A DNA stretch of 64,000 bases from Alcanivorax quisquiliarum (GCF_023051175.1 NZ_JALKII010000004.1:62001-126000); one strand, 5' to 3'. Counted from the stretch's first letter, positions 7,933 through 16,970 are shown. Made by a program: numbers and translations. Notes: generated from the sequence alone by a model not told the origin.

Positions 7933-8928
7933 ATGGGAAGGAAAGCTTTTGTCACGGGTGGCTCAGGCTTTCTGGGCGGGCATATCATCCGGCAGCTGAT
8001 CGAACAGGGCTGGGAAGTGACGGCGCTGCACCGCCCAGGCGGTGACCGGGAGCGGCTGGAGCAGTTGGGCACGCGGCCGGTGGCGGCGCAATTGCACGAG
8101 GCAGGCCAGTTGGCAGAGGTTATTCCGCACGGCGTCGATGCGATTTTTCATGTGGCCGGCAACACTTCCATGTGGCGCCGCGAAGCGCCGCAGCAATTTC
8201 GCGACAACGTGCTGGGCACACGCGCCGTGGTCAATGCCGCGCTGATGCGCGGCGCACAGCGGCTGATTCATACCTCCTCGATTTCTGCCTACGGTATCCA
8301 GCACGAGCCCATCAGTGAAGACACCCCCTCCACGGCGGCGGATGACTGGATCAGTTACAACCGCACCAAGTATCTGGCCGAATGCGAAGTGCGCCAGGGC
8401 ATGGCACGCGGGCTGGAAGCGGTGATCCTCAACCCGTGCGGCATCATCGGCGCGGGTGATACGCATAACTGGTCACAGCTGATAGCGCTGATTGATACGG
8501 GCCAGCTGCCGGGCGTGCCGCCGGGCAGCGGCAGCTTTTGTCATGGGGCAGAAGTGGCACGAGCGCACCTCGCCGCCGTGGATCGCGGCCGGCCGGGTGC
8601 GAATTATATTCTATCGGGGATCGACGCCAGCTTTCTGGAGCTGGCCGCCACCATCAGCGAGCTGCTGGGCCGCACGCCGCCACGGCGCACCGTGCCCAAA
8701 CTCGTGTTGCGGCTGGCGGGGCGGCTCTATCCCGTACTGTCGAGTTTCACTCGGCAGGAACCGCGGCTGACACCGGAGAAAGTTGCACTGGTCACCAATC
8801 GTGTGGTGGCCAGCAGTACACGCGCGCAACAGGAGCTGGGCTTCAATGCGAACGTGCCACTGCGCACCATGCTGCAAGAATGCATCGACTGGATGCGCGC
8901 CGAGGCGATGTTGCAACCTGCCCGCTGA
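7933..8928 (+). CDS. NAD(P)-dependent epimerase/dehydratase family protein
   Basis: 331-residue extended short-chain dehydrogenase. The Rossmann motif is TGGSGFLGGH near the N-terminus, and the catalytic triad candidates are Ser in SSISAYG and Tyr-x-x-x-Lys in YNRTKYL. Its closest general resemblance is to dihydroflavonol-4-reductase-like or sugar-nucleotide epimerases, and the substrate is unknown. The frame opens earlier (7822), but the ATG at 7933 is preceded by GAGGAG and starts right before the nucleotide-binding strand, so I use it. It is convergent with rsmC. Confidence 0.85.
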   Translation: MGRKAFVTGGSGFLGGHIIRQLIEQGWEVTALHRPGGDRERLEQLGTRPVAAQLHEAGQLAEVIPHGVDAIFHVAGNTSMWRREAPQQFRDNVLGTRAVVNAALMRGAQRLIHTSSISAYGIQHEPISEDTPSTAADDWISYNRTKYLAECEVRQGMARGLEAVILNPCGIIGAGDTHNWSQLIALIDTGQLPGVPPGSGSFCHGAEVARAHLAAVDRGRPGANYILSGIDASFLELAATISELLGRTPPRRTVPKLVLRLAGRLYPVLSSFTRQEPRLTPEKVALVTNRVVASSTRAQQELGFNANVPLRTMLQECIDWMRAEAMLQPAR

Positions 8929-8933
8929 GCACC

Positions 8934-9896
8934 TCAGCGGCAGCGCCATACGCGGAAACGATTATTCTCCCGCGCCACCGTTACCTGCGCGAAGCTATCG
9001 GCCAGAATCTCGCCATAAGGCAACCCATGGTTAGCCACCAGCACCAGCTCGCCGCCCGTCACCAGGCGCGCCCTCGCCCCCTGAATCAGCATCCGGGTGG
9101 TTTCGATAGTGCGCGCAATGCCATCATGAAACGGCGGATTAGTGCAGATCGCGTCAAAACGGCCACTGACCTGCTGATACAGATCACTCCCGGTCACTTG
9201 CGCCTCCAGCGCATTGGCCGCCAGCGTGCGCCGGGTTGCCAGCACAGCCGTGGCACTGACATCCACCGCCGTCACCCGAGCACCGCCAGCGGCCAGCATC
9301 GCGGTGAGCACGCCCGCACCGCAACCCACTTCCAGCACCGCACCGGTGACCGGCTGCGCTGCCAGCTCTTCCATCAGCAGCGCTGTGCCGTCATCGGTGC
9401 GGCCATGGCTGAACACCCCCGGCAGGGAACATATCTGCAATCCGTCCTGGCGCCAGCAACGCTCGAAGTTCGCCAGGGCCAACGGCGCAGCCGGCGCTAG
9501 CACGCCCTGATAAAGGCGGCAATGCCGGGCGCTATCCAACAACACCGGCTCGCCCGCCGCCTGGCGAAACTGCTTGAGCGCACCACGGATACCGCCCTTG
9601 CCCGGCCCCACCAGCCAGCACTCCAGTGGTGCGGCAAGCTCGCCTGCCAGCGCCGCCAGCAAGAAATCCAGCCGCTCGCGGGATTTCGGCAAGATGACAA
9701 TCAGCAGGTCGGTGCCCGGTGGCACCGAAGGCACTGCCTGAAACTGATCCGCCGGCACGCTCGCCAGATCCGTATGCAACACCACCCGCCCCGGCGATAC
9801 ATGCCGCAAAGCCGCATCGTTGGCGTCCACGATCAGCACCTGGCGGCTCGCCAGTGTCGGCTGATGCCGCTGTAACAATCGCGTGGTGTTTTCCAT
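8934..9896 (-). CDS. rsmC: 16S rRNA m2G1207 methyltransferase RsmC
   Basis: 320 residues with the duplicated RsmC architecture: a degenerate N-terminal methyltransferase-like domain and a catalytic C-terminal domain. The latter shows an SAM-binding glycine motif (LEVGCGAGVL) and the guanine-N2 methyltransferase motif NPPF (CTNPPFHDG). It methylates G1207 in the 30S subunit. The start at 9896 (MENTTRLLQ) fits the family; the frame extends 88 codons further upstream, but that part is low-complexity and unlike the family. Confidence 0.9.
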   Translation of the reverse strand: MENTTRLLQRHQPTLASRQVLIVDANDAALRHVSPGRVVLHTDLASVPADQFQAVPSVPPGTDLLIVILPKSRERLDFLLAALAGELAAPLECWLVGPGKGGIRGALKQFRQAAGEPVLLDSARHCRLYQGVLAPAAPLALANFERCWRQDGLQICSLPGVFSHGRTDDGTALLMEELAAQPVTGAVLEVGCGAGVLTAMLAAGGARVTAVDVSATAVLATRRTLAANALEAQVTGSDLYQQVSGRFDAICTNPPFHDGIARTIETTRMLIQGARARLVTGGELVLVANHGLPYGEILADSFAQVTVARENNRFRVWRCR

Positions 9897-10116
9897 TGCT
9901 GGCTGCCCTCTCCCGCCCTGTGTGCGGCGCGCAGTATACGCCGCAGCGGCGGCCGGCGGCAGAGGCGCGCCGCCGCCATGTTTTACATATCGACTATGTT
10001 GCCTTGCGAAAACGCTGCGTAGACTGAAACAGTATCGCACCCGATTGCCGGGCAAGGTGCTGCGTGCGCCAGACGAATTGCCGGCCCCGTTCTGGTTAAC
10101 CCGATGGTGAAAGGCT

Positions 10117-12120
10117 GTGGTTTTCAGGATACCGCTTCTGTGCACTGGCCTGCTGTGCACCAGCTTGATGATGGCGCCTTTCTGGCAAGCCCAGGCTTCG
10201 CAAGTGGCTCAAGCTTCTCAGGTAACCCGGGCTTCGCAAGTGAAAGGCCCTCCCTCTGTTGCGCCGGCCGATGTGGCCCTGTTCCGAGCCGCACTGGGTG
10301 CGGCACGGGAAGGCAATATCGAACAGCTTGATCTACTGCAACAACAGCTTGGCGATGATTATCTGATGCAGGGTTACCTGGATTTTCATCGCCTGCGCGC
10401 CGCTCTGCCGGAGCTGCCCCCTGCCGCTGTCTCCGATTTCATGACGCGCTACCGGGACCTGCCGCTGGCCAATGCCATGGAACGCATCGCGCTGGGACGC
10501 TATGGCCTGCGCCATGATTGGGCTTCCTTGCGTGCATTACGTGATCGCCCGCCAGCCACGCCAGAGCTGGCCTGCTTTTATTGGCGTGCTGTGCACGATG
10601 CATCGCCACAGCGAGCTTACGAAGCAATCCCTTCGCTGTGGCTCAGCGGCGCCTCGCGACCGGACGCCTGCGATCCACTGTTCGCCGCAGCCCGGCAGGC
10701 CGGCGTGATTGATGATGACCTGATCTGGCAGCGGCTGCTGCTGGTGTTTCGCCAGGGCAACCCCGGCCTGATGCGGTATCTCAATGGTTTGCAGAGCGAA
10801 ACGGAAGCGGCCAGCGGCCAGCACCTGCGGCAGCTGTACAACACCCCCGCACTGATCCTGAGCCTGGCGCCGACCACGCCGCGTTATGCCGACCTTGCCG
10901 CCGCTGCGCTGCATCGCTGGGCACATCTGGATACGCCCGCCGCGCTGGCGGGCCTGCAACAGCTGCGCGCCGCGCAGCCGGATCTCGCTGCAACAATCAG
11001 CCAGCCGGCAGAGCGGCGGATTGCCTGGTACTCCGTCATTCGTGATCTGCCGGAGAATCGCAGCTGGGTCGATAGCTGGCTGCGCGAGCACGGTGACGAA
11101 GAGCTACTGGAACAGCGCGCCCGGCGCGCCGTGATCGAACAGCGCTGGCGTGACGTGCTGGCCTGGACCGAACGGCTGCCCGCCGCCCGGCAGGCCAGTG
11201 CCCGCTGGCAGTACTGGCAGGCGCGGGCACATCAGCAGACCGGCCATCCCGCGCAGGCTGAGGCCGCCTACCGCAATGCCGCTGCAGCGCGCAGTTTCTG
11301 GGGTTTTGCTGCCTCAGACCAGTTGCGCCAGCCTTATACATTCAATGCGGCGCCTGCCCCCGCCAATGAACCGCTTCCGCCGCTGCCTGCCTTGCAGCGC
11401 GTGGCAATGCTTGTGGCAGTGGATGAGCCAGCACTGGCCCGCGACGAATGGCTGGCGCTGTTGCGCCGTGAGCCTGATCACCTCGCCGCACTGGCGGAAT
11501 ATGCGCTCCAGCAAGGCTGGCCGGCGCTGGCCGTGGATACGGCGTTACACGCCGGCGCCCATGACGTGTTGCGCTGGCGCTTTCCGCAAGCCTTTCGCGA
11601 GCAATTCCTGGCGGCGGCGAGCGAAGCGGGGCTTGATCCTTATTTGCTGATGGCTGTGGCCCGCCGTGAAAGCGCGTTTCACAGCCATGCTACGTCGCCA
11701 GTGGGCGCACGGGGGCTGATGCAGGTGATGCCGGGCACGGCCCGCCAGATTGCCGGCTGGCTCGATGAACCCGCCCCCGCAACCGGCGAGCTATACGATC
11801 CGCTGCTGTCGATCCGGCTGGGCAGCACCTATCTGACCGATCTGCTGAATCGCTACCAGGGCAACCGCCTGCTGGCGCTGGCGGCCTACAACGCCGGCCC
11901 GCAGCGGGTTGACGAGTGGCTGAATGCCACGACGATGCCGTTTGATGTCTGGATCGAATCCATTCCCTATTACGAAACCCGAGAATATGTGCAGGCGGTG
12001 CTGGCCTACCGGGTATTACTGGAGCATCTGCACACGCCACAGGATGCACGGCGGCAACGGCTGGTGAGTGCTGCCGAGCGGCATCCGGGGTATCACATTG
12101 CGTTATTGGAGGAGCCTTAG
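10117..12120 (+). CDS. slt: Soluble lytic murein transglycosylase Slt
   Basis: 667 residues with a GTG start and a signal peptide (about residues 1-26). A long alpha-helical superhelix (U-domain, about 50-450) precedes a C-terminal SLT goose-lysozyme-like domain. Catalytic Glu is near residue 518 in VARRESAFHS, with GARGLMQVMPGTA and AYNAGP motifs following. It cleaves peptidoglycan glycan strands to 1,6-anhydro products in the periplasm. Directly after the signal peptide the sequence ASQV occurs three times at a six-residue period, from an 18-bp DNA triplication. The distance to the next gene and a long-loop hairpin with a T-run at about 12149-12210 suggest a monocistronic unit. Confidence 0.93.
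   Translation: MVFRIPLLCTGLLCTSLMMAPFWQAQASQVAQASQVTRASQVKGPPSVAPADVALFRAALGAAREGNIEQLDLLQQQLGDDYLMQGYLDFHRLRAALPELPPAAVSDFMTRYRDLPLANAMERIALGRYGLRHDWASLRALRDRPPATPELACFYWRAVHDASPQRAYEAIPSLWLSGASRPDACDPLFAAARQAGVIDDDLIWQRLLLVFRQGNPGLMRYLNGLQSETEAASGQHLRQLYNTPALILSLAPTTPRYADLAAAALHRWAHLDTPAALAGLQQLRAAQPDLAATISQPAERRIAWYSVIRDLPENRSWVDSWLREHGDEELLEQRARRAVIEQRWRDVLAWTERLPAARQASARWQYWQARAHQQTGHPAQAEAAYRNAAAARSFWGFAASDQLRQPYTFNAAPAPANEPLPPLPALQRVAMLVAVDEPALARDEWLALLRREPDHLAALAEYALQQGWPALAVDTALHAGAHDVLRWRFPQAFREQFLAAASEAGLDPYLLMAVARRESAFHSHATSPVGARGLMQVMPGTARQIAGWLDEPAPATGELYDPLLSIRLGSTYLTDLLNRYQGNRLLALAAYNAGPQRVDEWLNATTMPFDVWIESIPYYETREYVQAVLAYRVLLEHLHTPQDARRQRLVSAAERHPGYHIALLEEP
10195..10248 (+). 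repeat. 18-bp triplication inside slt
   Basis: Three copies of an 18-bp unit begin at 10195, 10213 and 10231. Copies one and three share GCTTCGCAAGTG exactly and copy two is GCTTCTCAGGTA. They encode ASQV-x-x three times right after the Slt signal peptide. Confidence 0.85.
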
Positions 12121-12296
12121 GCGGCGCTTGCTTGGGCGGCGCTTGTTCAAGCGATGCCTTGTTTGAACTGCGCTTTGCCTGAGCCGAGCTTGGTTGAAGC
12201 ATCGCTTTTTCGACACGGCGTTGCTTGAATAGCAGTGTGTCACAACGGCAAAGCGTTGCCTTGAGCAACAGTACTCAGCCTCGGCCGCGTCCTGCC

Positions 12297-13037
12297 TCAG
12301 AACAGTTTGCGAATACTGTAATCCAGCCGGCCCATGTCCAGCTCCCGCGCCAGCTCATCGTTATCCTGCACCCGGTGGCGCAACACTTTGCTACTGCTGG
12401 TCTGGCGCGTCCAGGCAATTACCGCGTTATGGCAATCGGGTGTGGCGAGCCGGAAGCCGCTGGCCCAGCCGGCCGGTTTGGTGGCTGCATCACTGCGCCG
12501 GTATTCCGCCCATTCGCCGAAATTCATCACCAGCGTCCCGCGCCGGCTGACCAGCCCCTGCAATTGCCGCAGCCAGCGTTTGTTTGCCTGCACCGCGCGC
12601 GTCACGTTGGTGTTGGCCGGGGCAAACAGATCCTCGATCACCAGATCGAACGGCGGGCCGTCGTATTCGCTAACCCACTCCACGGCATCTGCGCATACGG
12701 TCTCCACGCCGAATTCGCCAATCCCGAACTGCTCCTCCGCCACTTCCAGGTGCAGCGGATCAAGCTCCACCGCCATTATTTCGGCCGGGTTCAGCAACTG
12801 CCGCAGTGGCGGAATCAGGCTTCCGCCACCCAGCCCCAGCACCAGCACGCGCTGCAAGGTTCCCGGCTCGCTCAAGAGCGCCGGCAACCACAACAAATCC
12901 CACACACTGCCTGTCACCAGCCGGTGCGGGTGAAATTCCGAATGTTGTACACCATTGGCATACAGGCGGCGGGTGAGCCCCTGCTGCCTGACTTCATAGA
13001 CCACGCCATTGCGCCCGGCGCTCCAGACCACTGCCAT
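12297..13037 (-). CDS. Spermidine-synthase-like methyltransferase-fold protein
   Basis: About 246 residues with a SpeE-like Rossmann core: VLVLGLGGGSLIPPL (SAM/dcSAM glycine loop), AVELDPLHLEVA (acidic end of strand 2), and DLVIEDLFAP where spermidine synthases have their catalytic Asp region. It is shorter than a full SpeE and lacks the N-terminal beta-barrel, so polyamine synthesis is not certain. The start at 13037 (MAVVWSAG) has GGAGGGC upstream; an earlier start at 13073 is possible. It is divergent from the DUF4442 gene. Confidence 0.75.
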   Translation of the reverse strand: MAVVWSAGRNGVVYEVRQQGLTRRLYANGVQHSEFHPHRLVTGSVWDLLWLPALLSEPGTLQRVLVLGLGGGSLIPPLRQLLNPAEIMAVELDPLHLEVAEEQFGIGEFGVETVCADAVEWVSEYDGPPFDLVIEDLFAPANTNVTRAVQANKRWLRQLQGLVSRRGTLVMNFGEWAEYRRSDAATKPAGWASGFRLATPDCHNAVIAWTRQTSSSKVLRHRVQDNDELARELDMGRLDYSIRKLF

Positions 13038-13187
13038 GGCCGCCCTCCACTGATGATTGCTTGCCGCGCGCATTCTACCCCAGCGCTGGCCTCAATAACC
13101 GTCGGCACTCGCTACGCGGCCCTTCCAACTACGCTGGCCGCCGTGGACAATGCTTGCCCCGGCCCGCCCTTCCATCAGGAGAAATGC

Positions 13188-13667
13188 ATGAGCAGCCAAC
13201 CCAATCGTGTTCTCGCGATGTACGAAAAAATGGAAAAACTGCCAGCGGGCAAAGCGCTGTTTGCCATGGCCATCTGCCGCAAGGCGCCGTATTTCGGCAC
13301 CGTCCGGCCGCGCCTGATCACGCTGCGCAGAAACTACTGCGAGGCGATCATCAAAAAGCGCCGCGGCGTGGAAAACCACATTGGCACCATGCACGTCATT
13401 GCCATCTGTAACGGCCTGGAATTTGCCATGGGGGTGCTGGCTGAAGCATCCGTACCGGCGCACCTGCGCTGGATTCCCAAGGGGATGGACGTACGCTATA
13501 CCGCCAAGGCCGAAACCGATATCCGCGTGATCGCCGAAGTGGATGAAGATGCCTGGGACAACGGCCCCGAGCTGCCCGTGCGCGTGCGTGCCCTGCGCGA
13601 CGACGATACCGTGGTCGTGGAAGGCGTGATTCACCTCTGGGTGACTGAAAAGCCGCAGCGCAACTGA
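13188..13667 (+). CDS. DUF4442 hotdog-fold protein
   Basis: 159 residues resembling the DUF4442 hotdog family of thioesterase-like proteins. It starts with MSSQPNRVLAMYEKM and shows the conserved central segment GTMHVIAICNGLEFAMG, where the hotdog helix lies. AGGAG sits just before the ATG. It is probably an acyl-CoA thioesterase-like protein, but no substrate can be named. It lies 19 bp upstream of yaeQ in the same direction, probably one transcript. Confidence 0.8.
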   Translation: MSSQPNRVLAMYEKMEKLPAGKALFAMAICRKAPYFGTVRPRLITLRRNYCEAIIKKRRGVENHIGTMHVIAICNGLEFAMGVLAEASVPAHLRWIPKGMDVRYTAKAETDIRVIAEVDEDAWDNGPELPVRVRALRDDDTVVVEGVIHLWVTEKPQRN

Positions 13668-13686
13668 GCAGAAACAGGATTATTCC

Positions 13687-14244
13687 ATGGCCCTGAGCTC
13701 CACCATCTTTCAAGTGCAGCTGGATATCGCCGATAACGACCGCAGTTATTACGGCCACCAGCGGCTGACCCTTGCGCAGCATCCGTCAGAAACCCCGGAG
13801 CGCATGGTCGCCCGGCTGGTGGCCTGGTGCCTGTTCAGCGGCCGCCACGACCCGCCGCTGACATTTGGCGGCGGGCTTTCCACACCGAACGAACCGGATC
13901 TCTCCCGGCGTGATCTGCTGGACAACGTGCAGCACTGGATCGACATGGGCGAGCCGGATGCCGACCGGGTACGCCGTGCCTGCCTGCGCGCACCGCGCGT
14001 CACCGTGGTCCCTTATGGCCGTGCCGTGCCGCAATGGTGGAAACGGCAGGAAAAAGATATCACCCGCATGAACCGGGCCGAAGTGCTGCGGCTGCCCTGG
14101 GAAGAAATCGGCCAGCTTGCCACAGAACTGCCGCGCACCTTTACCTGGCAGGTGAGCCTGACCGACGGCATCCTGTACATCACTGATCACCGGGGCGAAA
14201 TGGTCACGCTGGCGCCGGAAACCCTCAAGGAAAACGCCGCCTGA
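13687..14244 (+). CDS. yaeQ: YaeQ family protein
   Basis: 185 residues matching the YaeQ family over its whole length: ALSSTIFQVQLDIADNDR at the N-terminus, LVAWCLFSG, WIDMGEPDADRVRRACLRAP, and the C-terminal SLTDGILYITD. YaeQ has a PD-(D/E)XK nuclease-like fold and an unclear biochemical role; in enterobacteria it was linked to RfaH suppression. It follows DUF4442 closely. Confidence 0.9.
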   Translation: MALSSTIFQVQLDIADNDRSYYGHQRLTLAQHPSETPERMVARLVAWCLFSGRHDPPLTFGGGLSTPNEPDLSRRDLLDNVQHWIDMGEPDADRVRRACLRAPRVTVVPYGRAVPQWWKRQEKDITRMNRAEVLRLPWEEIGQLATELPRTFTWQVSLTDGILYITDHRGEMVTLAPETLKENAA

Positions 14245-14250
14245 ATATTC

Positions 14251-14283
14251 CGCTGGCGGGGCATTCCCTCGCCAGCGCCTTTC
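14251..14283 (+). terminator. Hairpin after yaeQ
   Basis: An 8-bp stem (CGCTGGCG / CGCCAGCG) with an 11-nt loop, followed by CCTTTC, begins seven bases after the yaeQ stop. The U-run is weak. Confidence 0.4.
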
Positions 14284-14326
14284 ACGCTACGCTAGCGGCA
14301 GCCCTCCCTTCTCAGGCCGCACCTTT

Positions 14327-15424
14327 GTGATCAGCACCGATACCCTGCGCCATTTCCAGCCCGACTATACGACGGCCAAAGCGCATTTTCTTGCAGTCGC
14401 CACCAAGGCCGGCACACCGCTGGCTCACCCGGTGGCACACACAGGCCCGCACGGTGAAACGCTGGCCAGCCATTCGCTGTGGCTCGGCCCGGAGCATGCC
14501 CGCCGGGTGCTGGTGCTGCTGTCCGGCACCCATGGCGTAGAAGGTTTGTGCGGATCGGCGCTGCAATGTGATCTGCTGGCGCAACTGCACACGGGCACAT
14601 TACGCTTGCCGGCTGATACGGCCTGCCTGATGGTGCACCTGCTCAATCCCTGGGGCTGTGCCTGGCTGCGCCGCTGCGATCAGCAGGGCATTGACCTCAA
14701 TCGTAATTTCATGGATTTCAGCAAGCCTCTGCCGGACAACCCCGGCTATACCGTGTTGCGCGATCAGTTGTTCAATACCGATGCTGCGGCACGACGACAA
14801 GCGCTGCATGAATATGCCGAGCGCTACGGCCGCACGGCCCTGGAGATTGCCGTCAGTGGCGGCCAGTACCACGACCCGGCCGGGCCGTTTTATGGCGGCA
14901 CGGCGCCCGCCGAGGCCAACCTGCTGATTCGTCATCTCATGGCTCGATACGCGCTGGCACAACGCCAGCTGGCGGTGATTGATCTGCACACCGGCCTGGG
15001 CCCCTACGGCTACGGCGAGATCATCTGCGATCATCCGCTGGACAGCGCCGGCACCGCCACGGCACAGCAATGGTACGGTGAAGCAGTGACATTGCCGGCG
15101 GCGGGTACTTCTTCCTCCGTACCCAAAGAGGGCCTGCTGGATTACGCCTGGCATCGCATCATGGGCGCCGGCAGCTGTTTCGTGACACTGGAATTCGGCA
15201 CCTACAGCACTGACCAGCTGTTCGATATTATCCTCGCCGATCACCAGCTGCATCGTCACGGATTGCCGCCCTGGCAGGCACCGGAAACGCAGCGCGTAAA
15301 AAGCGCCATGCAGGCCCATTTCTGCCCCGCCCGGCAGCAGTGGCAGGAGCTGGCGGTGTTCCGCACGCGCCAGGTCGTACGCCTGGCACTGGCCGGCCTC
15401 GCCCACCCTGAGGATCCATCATGA
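14327..15424 (+). CDS. DUF2817 / M14-like metallopeptidase
   Basis: 365 residues of the DUF2817 family, related to zinc carboxypeptidases and aspartoacylases. Metal-site motifs are GTHGVEG (His and Glu), the Arg-bearing DLNRNFMDF, and DLHTGLG (His), with a C-terminal glutamate region ITLEFGTY-like (VTLEFGTY). It has a GTG start. It should hydrolyse a peptide or N-acyl-amino-acid bond, but the substrate is unknown. The last four bases (ATGA) overlap the start of the GNAT-C39 gene, so the two products are probably made together. Confidence 0.85.
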   Translation: MISTDTLRHFQPDYTTAKAHFLAVATKAGTPLAHPVAHTGPHGETLASHSLWLGPEHARRVLVLLSGTHGVEGLCGSALQCDLLAQLHTGTLRLPADTACLMVHLLNPWGCAWLRRCDQQGIDLNRNFMDFSKPLPDNPGYTVLRDQLFNTDAAARRQALHEYAERYGRTALEIAVSGGQYHDPAGPFYGGTAPAEANLLIRHLMARYALAQRQLAVIDLHTGLGPYGYGEIICDHPLDSAGTATAQQWYGEAVTLPAAGTSSSVPKEGLLDYAWHRIMGAGSCFVTLEFGTYSTDQLFDIILADHQLHRHGLPPWQAPETQRVKSAMQAHFCPARQQWQELAVFRTRQVVRLALAGLAHPEDPS

Positions 15425-16527
15425 GCCTGACCCTGCTCCCGGCAACGCTCGATGATCTCAACGCACTGGAGGCACTGGAGAACAGTGTTTTCCAGACAGA
15501 TCGGCTCAGCCGTCGCAGCCTGCGCCGCTGGCTTGCCAGCCAGCACCGCGCCTTTATCAAGGCCGAGGTGGACGGAGCGCTGGCCGGTTACGCGCTGGTT
15601 ATCCTGCACCGCGGCACCTCGCTGGCGCGGCTGTATTCCATCGCCATCAGCGATCAATGCCGTGGCCAGGGGCTGGGCCGCAAGCTGATGGAGGCCGCAG
15701 AGCAGGCGGCGCTGGAGGCGGACCGGATCTATTTAAGGCTGGAAGTACGCAAAGACAACATCGCCGCGATCCGTCTGTATGAGAGCCTGGGTTATCAGCG
15801 CTTTGGCGAATATCGCCATTATTATGCCGACCAGCAGGATGCACTGCGTTACCACAAGAAAATCCGCCATTTCGATGCGCGCCTCTGGCAACGGCCGGTG
15901 CCCTGGTACCGGCAGACCACAGAGTTCACCTGTGGCCCGGCGTCGCTGATGATGGCCATGCAGGCGCTGGATCATGAGCGCAAACCGAGCCAGCGCGAAG
16001 AGCTGCAACTGTGGCGCGAAGCCACGACCATTTTCATGACTGCGGGGCACGGCGGCTGCCATCCGCTGGGGCTGGCACTGGCCGCCGTCAAACGCGGTTT
16101 TCAGGCAGACGTGTGGATCAGCAAGCGCGGCGCCTTGTTTGTCGACAGCGTGCGCAACGAAGCAAAAAAACACATTATCGAAATGGTACACAAGGATTTC
16201 GTGCGCCAGGCAAAGCAGGCCGGCATTACCGTGCATTATCGCGAGATCACACAGGCCACACTGACGCGGGCAATGAAAGACGGTGCCCTGCCGCTTATTC
16301 TCATCTCCACCTGGCAACTGGATGGCAAGCGCAGCCCGCACTGGGTAGTGCTGTCTGCCTTTGATGAGGGCTTTCTGTATCTGCACGATTCCGACCCGGA
16401 AGAAGGCGTGCAAAGCGAGCTGGATTGTCAATATTTGCCTATTGCTCGCACCGATTTTGATCGCATGGCACGCTTCGGCCGCGACCGCCTGCGAGCAGCG
16501 GTCATCATTCGTGCCGGCAAGGATTAG
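15421..16527 (+). CDS. GNAT acetyltransferase fused to C39-like cysteine peptidase
   Basis: 368 residues. Residues 1-150 are a RimI-like GNAT domain with the acetyl-CoA loop QCRGQGLGRKLM and a C-terminal YESLGYQRFGEY segment. Residues about 160-360 are a C39-like papain-fold peptidase: Gln-to-Cys segment TTEFTCGPASLM (Cys171), His307 in SPHWVV and an Asp shortly after. Both active sites look intact. This two-domain architecture is known as a conserved fusion in gammaproteobacteria, but its substrate is not established. Overlap with the DUF2817 metallopeptidase suggests a two-enzyme system acting on a modified peptide or amino-acid conjugate. Confidence 0.88.
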   Translation: MSLTLLPATLDDLNALEALENSVFQTDRLSRRSLRRWLASQHRAFIKAEVDGALAGYALVILHRGTSLARLYSIAISDQCRGQGLGRKLMEAAEQAALEADRIYLRLEVRKDNIAAIRLYESLGYQRFGEYRHYYADQQDALRYHKKIRHFDARLWQRPVPWYRQTTEFTCGPASLMMAMQALDHERKPSQREELQLWREATTIFMTAGHGGCHPLGLALAAVKRGFQADVWISKRGALFVDSVRNEAKKHIIEMVHKDFVRQAKQAGITVHYREITQATLTRAMKDGALPLILISTWQLDGKRSPHWVVLSAFDEGFLYLHDSDPEEGVQSELDCQYLPIARTDFDRMARFGRDRLRAAVIIRAGKD

Positions 16528-16528
16528 C

Positions 16529-16550
16529 TTCATCATCGATTTCCGTGGAG
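16529..16550 (-). repeat. Partial inverted copy of the 72-bp repeat
   Basis: Read on the minus strand, this 22-bp stretch matches the distal end of the repeat at 17254-17325 in 21 of 22 positions. It lies directly after the GNAT-C39 stop and in inverted orientation to the other copies, on the other side of the transposase remnant. Confidence 0.6.
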
Positions 16551-16659
16551 CCTTTATCGGTGGACCGGTACTCTTAAGCCCAGACTTCATGGGTTTTGGA
16601 GCGAGCCATACTGGACAGGAAGACGATAGAGACGCTGGGTGGCTGGGCCGGCTATCGGG

Positions 16660-16801
16660 TTGCCGACATCTGTTAAACACCTGCATCGTCGAGGGCATCA
16701 ATAACACCATCAAGGTGATCAAACGCAGGGCCTACGGCTATCAGGATAACGACTATTTCTTCCTCAACGTCAAAGCCGCCTTTCCCAGTAATCCGCGATG
16801 A
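16660..16801 (+). pseudogene. ISL3-family transposase remnant (C-terminal ~45 codons)
   Basis: The frame ends in TCIVEGINNTIKVIKRRAYG followed by a YFFLNVKAAFPSNPR-type terminus. That is the conserved C-terminus of ISL3 (IS204/IS1001/IS1165) transposases, including the catalytic glutamate region (VEGINN). The upstream ~400 codons of a normal ISL3 transposase are missing; the frame immediately upstream is unrelated. This is a fossil of a past insertion and cannot be active. Confidence 0.8.
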
Positions 16802-16814
16802 ACCCTTTTTTTCA

Positions 16815-16841
16815 GCCCCTCTCCCACAAGGGGAGAGAGGC
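16815..16841. repeat. GC-rich palindromic repeat, copy 1
   Basis: CCCCTCTCCC with a short loop and GGGGAGAGAGG form a hairpin. Related copies lie at 16931-16970, 17130-17168 and 17229-17249. This CCCTCTCCC/GGGAGAGGG class is a common intergenic palindrome in GC-rich proteobacteria. Confidence 0.7.
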
Positions 16842-16850
16842 GAAAAAAGC

Positions 16851-16922
16851 TCGGCATTTTGGACAATCCATTAGTGCTTTCACGGATATCGGAAATGCCT
16901 CTACGGAAATCAACGACAAACC
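16851..16922 (+). repeat. 72-bp repeat, copy A
   Basis: It aligns without gaps to copy B at 17254-17325 with 61 of 72 identical positions; the central TTTCACGGATATCGGAAAT is identical in both. It may be a decayed IS end or a MITE-like unit. Confidence 0.75.
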
Positions 16923-16930
16923 TTATTTAG

Positions 16931-16970
16931 CCCCTCTCCCCTTGTGGGAGAGGGGTTGGGGAGAGGGGGA
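16931..16970. repeat. GC-rich palindromic repeat, copy 2
   Basis: CCCCTCTCCCC with a short loop and GGGAGAGGGG, then GTTGGGGAGAGGGGG. It has the longer arm of the same family in the opposite orientation to copy 3. Confidence 0.7.

Noticed and set aside
8538-9500. Plus-strand frame overlapping the epimerase end and rsmC
   Set aside because: Out of frame with a clear epimerase gene and antisense to rsmC; no start signal.
12225-13187. Upstream extension of the DUF4442 frame
   Set aside because: Antisense to the spermidine-synthase-like gene; the ATG at 13188 has a good ribosome site and the family start.
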